This document shows positions 1 to 8,562 of a DNA stretch of 64,000 nt, in pieces. The notes below the pieces were generated by a model. The model saw only the letters and a list, made by a program, of their open reading frames with translations. It was not told the origin of the DNA and did no database searches. The translations under genes were made by a program, and so were the position numbers. Origin of the DNA: Stenotrophomonas hibiscicola ATCC 19867 (GTDB taxonomy: Bacteria; Pseudomonadota; Gammaproteobacteria; Xanthomonadales; Xanthomonadaceae). The DNA lies in the NCBI RefSeq assembly GCF_000382065.1, contig NZ_KB907498.1:254714-318713 (forward strand), given 5' to 3'. Every line of letters starts with the position of its first letter. The first letter of the stretch is position 1.

Positions 1-504
1 CGCTATGTCGACCTGCGCACCGGCCACGTCGACATCGGCGCGCACGCCGGCCAGCTGCTGTTTGGCTGCATCGGCCTGCTGGTTCGAGGACACGCCTTCG
101 CTGGCGCCCGTGGACAGGCGAGTGGCGTTGCGCTCCAGTTCGCGCAGCTGCGCCTGGCTGCCCTTCAGGCGGTCATTGGCCAAGGCCAGATCGGCGCTGG
201 CCATCGCCACCTCCTGCTGCAGCAGGGCACCATCCAGCGACAGCAGCAGCTGCCCCTTCTTCACCGTGGCGCCTTCCTTCACCGGCGCTGCAGTGATCGA
301 GCCATCCACCGGCGGTGCCAGTGCGATCAGGCCACCTTCGACGTCAATGATGCCCCGCGCCACGGCGACCTTGCTGGCGGCGGCAGTACCCTCCTTGCCT
401 GAGGGGGCCGATGCAGCGGTGGGCGCTTCCCTGGAACAGGCGCCGAGCAGCAGTGCCGCGGACAGGGCCAGGCTGAGGGGAAGCAGATGCGACGTCTTGG
501 TCAT
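1..504 (-). CDS. HlyD/MacA-family periplasmic adaptor lipoprotein (partial, C-terminus outside the window)
   Basis: Membrane fusion protein that would link an inner-membrane ABC pump to an outer-membrane channel. The start ATG (504-502) overlaps the stop of the ATPase gene upstream (ATGA). The first 23 residues are a lipoprotein signal with lipobox LLGAC (C23). Then come a biotinyl-lipoyl-like segment (VDGSITAAPVKEGATVKKGQ) and a long Ala/Gln/Leu-rich stretch that should form the coiled-coil hairpin of HlyD-family proteins. About 168 codons lie in the window and the reading frame runs off the left edge. It is the last visible gene of a four-gene operon (outer-membrane factor, permease, ATPase, adaptor). 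The substrate cannot be told from sequence. Confidence 0.85.
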   Translation of the reverse strand, partial: MTKTSHLLPLSLALSAALLLGACSREAPTAASAPSGKEGTAAASKVAVARGIIDVEGGLIALAPPVDGSITAAPVKEGATVKKGQLLLSLDGALLQQEVAMASADLALANDRLKGSQAQLRELERNATRLSTGASEGVSSNQQADAAKQQLAGVRADVDVAGAQVDIA

Positions 505-1229
505 GGGGCGGACTCTACGGTTTCGTTCTGGCGGCGGTCATCACGGACCATGCCGTCTTCCATGGCGATCACCCGATCGGCATGCCGGATCAGGCGCGGA
601 TCGTGGCTCACGCACAGCACGGTGGCGCCATGCGCACGTGCGTAGCGATGCAGGATGTCGATCACGCGCTGACCGTTCTCGGCGTCCAGCGCGCTGGTGG
701 GTTCGTCTGCGAAGATCAACGTCGGCGACTTGGCGAACGCGCGGGCGACAGCGACGCGCTGTTTCTCGCCACCGGACAGCTGCGCCGGGCGCATGTGGCT
801 GCGGTGGCTGAGGCCCACTTCTTCCAGAGCCATGCGGGCCAGCGGCTCGCTTTCGCGATTGCGCATGCCGCGGTAGCCCAGTGGCAGCTGTACCTGCTCC
901 AACGCAGTCAGTGCCGGGAACAGGTTGAAGCCCTGGAACACGAAGCCGACATGGTGCAGGCGGAAACGCTCCACTTCACTGCGGGTCATGTGGCCCACGT
1001 CCTGGCCCAGCGCGTGCACGCGACCGCCATCGGGTGCGGCCAGGCCGGACAGCAGCGACAGCAGCGTGCTCTTGCCGCAGCCGGACGGGCCGGATACCAG
1101 GGTCAGCTCGCCGGGATAGATGTCCAGCGACAGGCCACGCAGCACCGGCACCTGCACATCACCGGACATGAAGCCTTTTTCCAATGCTTCGGCCTGCAGG
1201 GTCGGGGCGATGGCGCGTGTGGAAGTCAT
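501..1229 (-). CDS. ABC transporter ATP-binding protein, MacB/LolD/DevA type
   Basis: Cytoplasmic ATPase that powers the FtsX-type permease encoded just upstream. Walker A GPSGCGKST is at residues 47-55, the signature LSGGEKQRVAVARA near 150, and Walker B LIFADEPTSALD near 172, followed by a switch His in CVSHDP. The length (242 aa) fits a single-domain ATPase of the MacB/LolD/DevA branch. The start ATG is 10 bases from the permease stop and its own stop overlaps the adaptor start, so the operon is translationally coupled. LolD is less likely because an outer-membrane factor and an adaptor share the operon. Confidence 0.93.
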   Translation of the reverse strand: MTSTRAIAPTLQAEALEKGFMSGDVQVPVLRGLSLDIYPGELTLVSGPSGCGKSTLLSLLSGLAAPDGGRVHALGQDVGHMTRSEVERFRLHHVGFVFQGFNLFPALTALEQVQLPLGYRGMRNRESEPLARMALEEVGLSHRSHMRPAQLSGGEKQRVAVARAFAKSPTLIFADEPTSALDAENGQRVIDILHRYARAHGATVLCVSHDPRLIRHADRVIAMEDGMVRDDRRQNETVESAP

Positions 1230-1239
1230 CGGCCGGTCC

Positions 1240-2379
1240 TCAACGCAGCAGCAACGATGGATCGGAGCGGACGACGCTGCGCACCGCCATGATGCTGGAG
1301 AGCATGGCCATCACCGCGACCAGCGCCACGCAGCCGAGGATCACCATCGGCGTCAGCTGCACCGGTACGCGCTGGGTCTGCGCGATCAACAGCACCACCG
1401 TGCTGAACGCCGCCGCCAGCAGCATGCCCACGCCACCGATCAGCAATGCCTGCTCGAACACCACCCGCGCCAGCGCGTAGCGACCGGCACCGAGCGCATT
1501 GAGCGTGGCGTACTCGCGCACCGAACCTGCCACTACCGAGGCGAACGACTGGTTGGTGATCACCGCGCCGACGAAGCAGACGATGACGGCCATGAACAGC
1601 ACCGCGATGCCGGCGCCGGTGTCGAACAGCCAGTATTGCTGCGAACGGCTGGCGAACGCCGGCGCGGTCCAGAACTCGACCGGTGTGGCCTGGCCCATCG
1701 ACGCGGCCAGGCGGTCACGCACGCGGTCGGCCAGATCCGGCGAGCGCAGGCCCGCCACGAAATAGGTGCTTCCCGCGTGTGGGTCGGTGCCGGCGATGGC
1801 GCGCGCGGTGTCCAGCGAGGCCAGTACGTTGACACCACCAAGGCCCCGCAGGCCCGGTTGTGCAGCGACCACGCGCACCGCCTTGCCATTGATCCAAGCA
1901 CGGTTGTTCTGCAGGTCCACGCCCAGCGTATCCAGATCGGCGCTGTCGACGATCACCGCCCCCGGCTCGCGAAGCTGCGCGCGCAGGTTCGCAGGGAGGA
2001 TGCGCGCGAACATCATCCCGTCGTCCCGGGTGGAGATGCCGGACAGGTACACCGACACATTGCCGGTGCCCTGCGCGCCGGACCGCCATTCGCCGTCGAC
2101 CCACTCGTAGGGTTCGACGCGGGTGACATCCGGGTCCATGCGCAGGTGGCTTTCGACGTCGGCGCTGATCGCATGGCCGTAGTTGACGCTCTGGGTGCCG
2201 GGGAAACCGGCCCAGATATCGGCCGAGGATGCCTTCACGTAGATCGCAGCGGTACCGAAGATGCCCAGCACCAGTGCCGCCTGCACGATCAGCAGCACGC
2301 CGGCGAAACACATCGCCATCACCACCGGCAGGAACCGGCGCCACTCATAGGCCAGGGTCTTGCGGGCCAGCGCGATCAT
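1240..2379 (-). CDS. ABC transporter permease, FtsX-like (DevC/MacB family)
   Basis: Inner-membrane permease of 379 aa. One hydrophobic segment lies at about residues 17-44, then a large soluble region of about 200 residues that would be periplasmic, then three hydrophobic segments in the C-terminal third (around GIAVLFMAVIVCFVGAVI, ALLIGGVGMLLAAAFSTVVL and MVILGCVALVAVMAML). This is the four-helix plan of FtsX/MacB/DevC permeases. The start overlaps the stop of the upstream outer-membrane factor gene (ATGA), which fixes the start. It should work with the ATPase, adaptor and channel of the same operon in a MacAB-TolC-like pump. Confidence 0.88.
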   Translation of the reverse strand: MIALARKTLAYEWRRFLPVVMAMCFAGVLLIVQAALVLGIFGTAAIYVKASSADIWAGFPGTQSVNYGHAISADVESHLRMDPDVTRVEPYEWVDGEWRSGAQGTGNVSVYLSGISTRDDGMMFARILPANLRAQLREPGAVIVDSADLDTLGVDLQNNRAWINGKAVRVVAAQPGLRGLGGVNVLASLDTARAIAGTDPHAGSTYFVAGLRSPDLADRVRDRLAASMGQATPVEFWTAPAFASRSQQYWLFDTGAGIAVLFMAVIVCFVGAVITNQSFASVVAGSVREYATLNALGAGRYALARVVFEQALLIGGVGMLLAAAFSTVVLLIAQTQRVPVQLTPMVILGCVALVAVMAMLSSIMAVRSVVRSDPSLLLR

Positions 2380-3839
2380 TGCTGTTCGCCCTCAGCCTCG
2401 ACCGGCAGCGGTGCACCGCCGAGGGCGCGGTACAGCGACGCAAAGGCCAGCACGCGCGCCCCCTGAGCACCGATCAGGTCGGCCTGCGAGGCCAATGCGG
2501 CACGCTGCGTATCCAGCCCATCGAACTCGCTGGACAGGCCCAGCTGCACCTGCCGCGCCTGGCGCTTGACCTGCTGCGCGGCGGCATCGTTGGCCGCGCG
2601 CAGCGACTGGATGCTGCTGTCCTGCCGCGCCAGGCTGCCCAGTGCAGCTTCCACTTCGCTCACGCCTTCCAGCACCGCCTTGCGGTAGCCGAGTAATGCG
2701 GCGTCCAGTTGCTTCTCATCGGCATGGAAGCGCGCGCGACGCTGGCCCCAGTCCCACAGCGGAATATCGATGTACGGGCCGATCGACGGGCTCGAATCGG
2801 AATTGGAGCGGGCGTTCTGGGTGAGGTTGTACGCGTACAGGATGGAGCCGCCAAGGCTGACCCGTGGATACATCGCTGCGCGCGCCGAACCCTTGCTGGC
2901 CGCGGCCTGCATCACCTCTGATTCGGCCAGCAGGATCTGCGGGCGGTGGCGCAGCAGATCCGCAGGGACCTGCTGCAGTGAGAATGCACCGAGCTTCGGC
3001 GGCGCGCGGTATGCACGCCAGGCGGGATCCGGCCCGTCACGCCCCAGCAGCAGCGTCAGCGCGCGGGCCGCGTTGTCCGCGTTTTCGCGGGCCTGCGCCG
3101 TCGCTGCTCGGGTCGCGGCCTGGCGCGCACGCAGGCGTTCCAGCTCGCCCGGCTCATCCAGGCGCAAGCGCAGGCGAACCAGTGCCAGTTGTTCGCCGCG
3201 ATCATCCACGGCCTGCTGCCGGGCCAGCAGATCCTGCTGGGCCTGGGCCACGGTCAGGTCCAGATAACTGCACACTACGTCGGCAATCACCGCCACCTGT
3301 GCGGCATTGCGCAGCGCCTCGGCATTGCCGGCCGAGGCCTGCGCGCTCAACTGCGCGCTCTCGGCGGCACCGAACAGGCCCAGGTCCCAGATCGCTTCGA
3401 TACCGGCATGGAAGTAGGTATCGACGGCGGCGGCGTCCTGCACCTGCTTGGCGCTGGCCGAGATTTCCGGCAGGAAACGCGAGTCGGAGGTGCCGGCGAC
3501 GATCCGCACGGCCTGCAGCCGCAGCGTGGCCTGCTGCAGGTCGAGGTTGCCGGCGATGGCCTGGTCCACCAGGCCGTCCAGCGCCGGGTCGGCCAGCACC
3601 TTCCACCACTGCCTGGCGTCCACCGCCACACCCTGCCCCTGCGGCACCTGGGTCCAGGCGCTGGGTGTGCGATCAGGCAGGTCCGGGACGGACACCGACA
3701 TGCAACCCGCCAGGGCCAGGGTTGCCAACAACGCGCCGGGGCGCAGCACTGCCTGCAGGGAGAGTCCACGCCCTGTCCTGGGCACTGCCACTGAAGTGAT
3801 ACGCCTGACCACCAGCCCGCCAACGTGTAGAAGGAGCAT
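2376..3839 (-). CDS. Efflux outer-membrane factor lipoprotein (NodT/OprM family)
   Basis: Outer-membrane channel subunit of a tripartite exporter. From the ATG at 3839-3837 the N-terminus is a lipoprotein signal ending LALAGC (acylated Cys about residue 46). The first TolC-like repeat begins at VDARQWWKVLADPALDGLV and later repeats carry the LAESEVMQAAASKGSARAAMYP and YPRVSLGG-type motifs of the NodT family. The frame is open up to 3917, but the lipobox argues against that longer start. A GTG about nine codons inside the ATG is a possible alternative start. It is the first gene of the operon and overlaps the permease by ATGA. The divergent 190-base upstream region must hold the promoter. Confidence 0.88.
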   Translation of the reverse strand: MLLLHVGGLVVRRITSVAVPRTGRGLSLQAVLRPGALLATLALAGCMSVSVPDLPDRTPSAWTQVPQGQGVAVDARQWWKVLADPALDGLVDQAIAGNLDLQQATLRLQAVRIVAGTSDSRFLPEISASAKQVQDAAAVDTYFHAGIEAIWDLGLFGAAESAQLSAQASAGNAEALRNAAQVAVIADVVCSYLDLTVAQAQQDLLARQQAVDDRGEQLALVRLRLRLDEPGELERLRARQAATRAATAQARENADNAARALTLLLGRDGPDPAWRAYRAPPKLGAFSLQQVPADLLRHRPQILLAESEVMQAAASKGSARAAMYPRVSLGGSILYAYNLTQNARSNSDSSPSIGPYIDIPLWDWGQRRARFHADEKQLDAALLGYRKAVLEGVSEVEAALGSLARQDSSIQSLRAANDAAAQQVKRQARQVQLGLSSEFDGLDTQRAALASQADLIGAQGARVLAFASLYRALGGAPLPVEAEGEQQ

Positions 3840-4029
3840 GAAGGCTACCGTGCGATTGTGGAGCGAACATGGAGAAATCGTCCGAAAAAGGTCACAGCAC
3901 GCGTGCGGTTCAGGCAACGCCGACCCAGCCTTTCACTACGCTTTCAATGCGTTCCCAGCACGGAACACTGGACGACTTTCACGGCGTATTGCACATTGCG
4001 GCAATTCCTTGCTTCGATGCTGCCCGACC

Positions 4030-4520
<491 letters not shown>

Positions 4521-4552
4521 AGATTTCGTTCGACCTGCGTCGAAGGAGCGCT

Positions 4553-4581
4553 ATTGTGTCGGCATTGCTGCACGGCGTCAA
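4553..4581 (-). promoter_or_regulatory. Sigma70-type promoter for tRNA-Gly copy 1
   Basis: On the minus strand, TTGACG (4581-4576), 17 bases, then CACAAT (4558-4553). The -10 box lies about 33 bases before the tRNA 5' end. The spacing and position fit a tRNA promoter. Confidence 0.65.
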
Positions 4582-4637
4582 CAGGAATTTTCACGAGAAG
4601 TGAGGGGGTGGCGTTCAGGCGCCCCTGCCTGCTCCCT

Positions 4638-5744
4638 TCACGTGCGCAGCCCGCGGCGATGGAAGTAGACCTGTTCGGCAATGCGGCGCATGACCGCTGT
4701 ATGCAGCAGTACATCGAGCGGCCAATCGGCCTGCAGATGATCCATCGCCCAGCGCAGCACGCGCTTGCCATGGAACGCCGGGGCGACCTGACGCGCCACC
4801 CGTTCCGCTTCTGGCCCTTGCCCACGCAGATGGCGGGCAATCGCCTCACCGACTGCCCAGCCGTGCCGCCACGAAGAGTGGATGCCCCCGGCGGACAGCG
4901 GCGAGACGATGCCCGCCGCGTCGCCGGTCAGGATCAGGCGCTGGCCGGTGGTCGGCCCACCCGGCCGGCCGCAGGGCACCAGGCCAGCGCGGGTAGCCGA
5001 GGGACGCGCCGAAGGCGGAATGCCGACCCCATCGCGCACGTGGCCGAGGAAACCTTCAATATCCGGCGGCCGCACCTGTTGCGGGTCATGACGCAACGCC
5101 AACCCGACCTGCAGGCCGGTCGGATTCTGCGCGACCCAGCCGATGTAACCCGGCGCGTAGCGCTTGCTGACGAAGCAATGCAGCGCGTCGCCCTGCGCGA
5201 CATGCAGGCCGGCGAACTCACGTTCGACGCCGTAGAGGTTGTCACGCACCTGGCCGAGCCCAGTGCGCTGTGCCACACGTGAGCGTGCGCCATCAGCGCC
5301 AACCAGATAGGCACATCGCCCTGCCCCATCCACCAGCCAGCCGTCACCATTGCGATGTGCATCGGTGAAGGACTGCTGCAGGCGGAGGTCGACACCGTTC
5401 GCGCGCAGCTCGCTGGCCAGCCAGCGCATCAGGTTCGGCGTATCGGTGGTGAGGAAGTAATAGCCCGGCGCGGCCAGCAACACGCTGCGCAGATTCGGCG
5501 CATACAGGCGCACGTTTGCGACGCGTTGCACGAGATGTTCGGGCATGCGCCCCAGCCAGGTCTGCTCCATCGCCTCTTTCACCACGATGCCGGTGGTGTG
5601 CAGGCGCTCGCCGGGGTCGGCCTTGCGTTCCAGCACGCAGACGCGCAGGCCGTACTGGGCAGCAGCCAGTGCGCAGGCGGCACCGGCAAAACTGGCGCCG
5701 ACGATGACCACGTCGTGATCGTAGGCGGAAGGAGTGTGGAGCAT
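4638..5744 (-). CDS. FAD-dependent oxidoreductase, geranylgeranyl-reductase-like
   Basis: Flavoprotein of 368 aa. The start ATG (5744-5742) is preceded by AGGA at a suitable distance, and the dinucleotide-binding Rossmann motif VIVGASFAGAACAL follows at about residue 13. A second FAD contact LVGADGARS is near the middle, and LILTGDAAGIVSPLSAGG is the conserved GD motif. The order GxGxxG, DG, GD is typical of the p-hydroxybenzoate hydroxylase/geranylgeranyl reductase fold. The substrate is unknown. The gene sits alone between two tRNA-Gly copies with its own direction the same as theirs. The frame is open up to 5927, but that part overlaps tRNA-Gly copy 2 and is not coding. Confidence 0.82.
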   Translation of the reverse strand: MLHTPSAYDHDVVIVGASFAGAACALAAAQYGLRVCVLERKADPGERLHTTGIVVKEAMEQTWLGRMPEHLVQRVANVRLYAPNLRSVLLAAPGYYFLTTDTPNLMRWLASELRANGVDLRLQQSFTDAHRNGDGWLVDGAGRCAYLVGADGARSRVAQRTGLGQVRDNLYGVEREFAGLHVAQGDALHCFVSKRYAPGYIGWVAQNPTGLQVGLALRHDPQQVRPPDIEGFLGHVRDGVGIPPSARPSATRAGLVPCGRPGGPTTGQRLILTGDAAGIVSPLSAGGIHSSWRHGWAVGEAIARHLRGQGPEAERVARQVAPAFHGKRVLRWAMDHLQADWPLDVLLHTAVMRRIAEQVYFHRRGLRT

Positions 5745-5842
5745 GGCTGCATCGTCCTGGAGGAACGGAGATGCAGCTTCGAACTGCCGCGTGGTGAGGC
5801 GAAGGAGTGACGGTGAAGTGGGGATGAAGCGGGTTCTACGCA

Positions 5843-5870
5843 AACGAAAAACGCCCCCTTGCGGGAGCGT
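5843..5870 (-). terminator. Rho-independent terminator of tRNA-Gly copy 2
   Basis: On the minus strand, ACGCTCCC-GCAA-GGGGGCGT is an 8-bp stem with one G-T pair and a GNRA loop, followed by TTTTCGTTT. It differs by a few bases from the terminator of copy 1. Confidence 0.88.
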
Positions 5871-5882
5871 CTTTCTTGAATC

Positions 5883-5958
<76 letters not shown>

Positions 5959-5970
5959 TTGGGAGGCGAA

Positions 5971-5998
5971 ATTTTACCTATTCCAAGGATGCCGTCAA
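5971..5998 (-). promoter_or_regulatory. Sigma70-type promoter for tRNA-Gly copy 2
   Basis: On the minus strand, TTGACG (5998-5993), 16 bases, then TAAAAT (5976-5971), about 13 bases before the tRNA 5' end. The match to the -35/-10 consensus is strong. Confidence 0.7.
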
Positions 5999-6072
5999 GC
6001 GCTTTTTTCAGGGTCTGCGAGATGCCCGGCGTCGCGTATCCGCGCCATGCGTGGATACGCGCATCGATGGGG

Positions 6073-6699
6073 TCAGTTGCCCAGCTTCTTCTGCCGCGAG
6101 CGCTCGCGTGCGGCGCGCTCGTCTTCGCGCAGGCTCGGCCAGGCGGCGTGCAGGTACTGCAGGCCCGACCACAGGGTCAGCACCGCGGCAATCGCCAGGG
6201 TCCAGTCGCCGATATGGAACACCGGCCAGCCCATCCAGATGTCTTCCACCGGCACGTTGGGGGCCACCGAATACAGCAGGCACAACAGCGCGACCATCTG
6301 CGCGGTGGTCTTGACCTTGCCGATCATCGCCACGCGCACCTTGGCGCGCTGGCCCAGCTCGGCCATCCACTCGCGCAGCGCCGATACCGCGATCTCGCGG
6401 CCGACGATGACCGCCGCCCAGAACGCCATCCACGGCGTCGGATGGCCCTGCACGATCAGGAACAGCGCCACTGCCACCATCAGCTTGTCCGCGACCGGGT
6501 CGAGGAAGGCGCCGAAGGCCGACTCCAGCTGGTAACGGCGTGCAATCCAGCCATCGAGCCAGTCGGTGATCGCGGCCAGGCCGAAGATCGCCGCCGAAGC
6601 GAAGTTGGTCCAGGTATAGGGCAGGTAGAACACCAGCACCAGCACCGGGATCATCACGATCCGCAACAACGTCAGCCAGGTGGGCAGGGTCAACTTCAT
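6073..6699 (-). CDS. pgsA: CDP-diacylglycerol--glycerol-3-phosphate 3-phosphatidyltransferase
   Basis: Inner-membrane enzyme that makes phosphatidylglycerol phosphate from CDP-diacylglycerol and glycerol-3-phosphate, the committed step to phosphatidylglycerol and cardiolipin. At 208 aa it is somewhat longer than the E. coli enzyme. The CDP-alcohol phosphatidyltransferase motif DG-x2-AR-x8-G-x3-D-x3-D is complete (from DGWIARRYQLESAFGAFLDP to DKLMV, about residues 48-74). Several hydrophobic helices follow. It lies 18 bases downstream of uvrC, the same uvrC-pgsA order seen in many gamma-proteobacteria, and is probably cotranscribed with it. Confidence 0.95.
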   Translation of the reverse strand: MKLTLPTWLTLLRIVMIPVLVLVFYLPYTWTNFASAAIFGLAAITDWLDGWIARRYQLESAFGAFLDPVADKLMVAVALFLIVQGHPTPWMAFWAAVIVGREIAVSALREWMAELGQRAKVRVAMIGKVKTTAQMVALLCLLYSVAPNVPVEDIWMGWPVFHIGDWTLAIAAVLTLWSGLQYLHAAWPSLREDERAARERSRQKKLGN

Positions 6700-6717
6700 G
6701 CTTGCGTGCTTCTCTCT

Positions 6718-8562
6718 CTACTCGGCCGCATCGGGCGTGGCCAACCCGTGCAGGTTAGCGTAGATACGTGCCGCGAGGGCGTCATTGATGCCTTCCACCT
6801 TGGCGATTTCCGCTTCGCCAGCGGCTTTCAGGCCGACCAGGCCGCCGAAATGCTTGAGCAGGCTGGCGCGGCGGCGCGGCCCGATGCCGGGGATATCCTC
6901 CAGCTTGCTGGTCATCCGTGCCTTCTGGCGGCGGCCGCGATGACCGGTGATGGCGAAGCGGTGGGCTTCATCGCGAACCTGCTGGATGAACTGCAGCGCC
7001 GGGTTGGCCGCGCCCGGGCGCAGCTCGCGTCCATCGGGCATCACCAGCGCTTCATGGCCTGCGCGGCGCTCCACGCCCTTGGCCACGCCCACCAGCAGTA
7101 CCCCTTCCACGCCCAGGTCGGCCAGTGCGGCCTGCGCCTGCGCCAGCTGGCCGGCGCCACCGTCGATGAGCAGGACGTCCGGCAGCACGCCCTGCTCTTC
7201 CACCGCACGGCGGAAACGGCGGTCGATGGCCTGGCGCATGGCGGCGTAGTCATCGCCCGGCTCGATGCCGCTGATGTTGAAGCGGCGATACTGCGCGCGC
7301 ACCGGACCGGCGGCGTCGAACACCACGCACGACGCCACGGTGGCCTCGCCCAGGGTGTGACTGATGTCGAAACATTCGACCCGCTTGACCGGCTCGGCCA
7401 GGCCCAGCATCTCGCGCAGTGCGTCGCTGCGCGCGTGCTGCGCGTTGCGGCTGTTGAGTTCGGTGGCCAGGGTCAGCTGCGCGTTGCGGCTGGCCAGTTC
7501 CACGTAGCCGGCGCGCTCGCCGCGCACGTTCCACTTCAGCTGCACCTTGCGCTCGGCCGAGGCCGACAGCGCGGCAACCAGCAGGTCGGCATCGGGAATC
7601 TCGCGGTCCAGCAGGATCTCGCGCGGCGGCTCGAATTCGATGTAGTACTGCGAGACGAACGCGGCCAGCACTTCCTCCGGGCTTTCCTCGCCATTGGTGC
7701 GCGGGAAGAACGGGCGGGTGCCGAGGTTGCGGCCATCTCGGAAGGCCAGCAGCAGCACGCAGGCCTGCGACCCCTGCATGGCCACCGCCAGCACGTCCAG
7801 GTCCGCGGCGCGCCCGTCCACGTACTGCCGGGTCTGCATGCTGCGCAGCGAGGAAATCAGGTCACGCAGGCGCGCGGCCTGCTCGAATTCCAGGGCCTCG
7901 CTGGCGGCCTGCATCTGCTCGCCCAGCTCGCGGGTCAGCTCGTCGCTCTTGCCTTCCAGGAACAGCGCGGCGCGACGCACCGATTCTGCATACTCCGGCG
8001 CCGGCACCAGCTCCACGCAGGGCGCGCTGCAGCGGCCGATCTGGTACTGCAGGCACGGCCGCGAGCGGTTGCGGAACACGCTGTCCTCGCAGCTGCGCAG
8101 CTTGAACAGCTTGTGCATCAGGTTCAGCGTTTCGCGCACCGCAGTGACGCCCGGGTACGGACCGAAATAGCGGCCCGGAATGGCACGCGGGCCGCGATGC
8201 AGCGCGATGCGGGGCCAGTCCTCACGGGTCAGCAGTACATGCGGGTAGGTCTTGTCGTCGCGCAGGGAGACGTTGTAGCGCGGCGACAGCGATTTGATCA
8301 GCTGGTTTTCCAGCAGCAGCGCCTCGGCTTCCGAGCGCGTGACGGTCACGTCCATGCGCGCGATCTGCGAGATCATCGACATGATCCGCGCGTTCTTCGG
8401 ACTGCCGTTGAAGTAGCTGCCAACGCGATTGCGCAGTGCACGGGCCTTGCCCACATACAGCAGGGTGTCGTCGGCGGCGTACATGCGGTACACGCCGGGC
8501 GCGGTGCTGAGCTGGGCCGCGAAGGCCTTGCCGTCAAAGGCCGGGGCGGGAACGTCGGTCAT
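6718..8562 (-). CDS. uvrC: Excinuclease ABC subunit C
   Basis: UvrC makes both incisions in nucleotide excision repair after UvrB is loaded on damage; uvrB is also in this window. It has 614 aa. An N-terminal GIY-YIG nuclease domain begins GVYRMYAADDTLLYVGKA, followed by a UVR motif near the middle that contacts UvrB. The RNase H-like endonuclease domain has FDISHTLGEATVASCVVF and LLIDGGAGQLAQA, and a C-terminal helix-hairpin-helix pair includes LEDIPGIGPRRRASLLKHFG. The ATG at 8562-8560 overlaps the stop of the NHL gene upstream (ATGA), which fixes the start. Confidence 0.97.
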   Translation of the reverse strand: MTDVPAPAFDGKAFAAQLSTAPGVYRMYAADDTLLYVGKARALRNRVGSYFNGSPKNARIMSMISQIARMDVTVTRSEAEALLLENQLIKSLSPRYNVSLRDDKTYPHVLLTREDWPRIALHRGPRAIPGRYFGPYPGVTAVRETLNLMHKLFKLRSCEDSVFRNRSRPCLQYQIGRCSAPCVELVPAPEYAESVRRAALFLEGKSDELTRELGEQMQAASEALEFEQAARLRDLISSLRSMQTRQYVDGRAADLDVLAVAMQGSQACVLLLAFRDGRNLGTRPFFPRTNGEESPEEVLAAFVSQYYIEFEPPREILLDREIPDADLLVAALSASAERKVQLKWNVRGERAGYVELASRNAQLTLATELNSRNAQHARSDALREMLGLAEPVKRVECFDISHTLGEATVASCVVFDAAGPVRAQYRRFNISGIEPGDDYAAMRQAIDRRFRRAVEEQGVLPDVLLIDGGAGQLAQAQAALADLGVEGVLLVGVAKGVERRAGHEALVMPDGRELRPGAANPALQFIQQVRDEAHRFAITGHRGRRQKARMTSKLEDIPGIGPRRRASLLKHFGGLVGLKAAGEAEIAKVEGINDALAARIYANLHGLATPDAAE

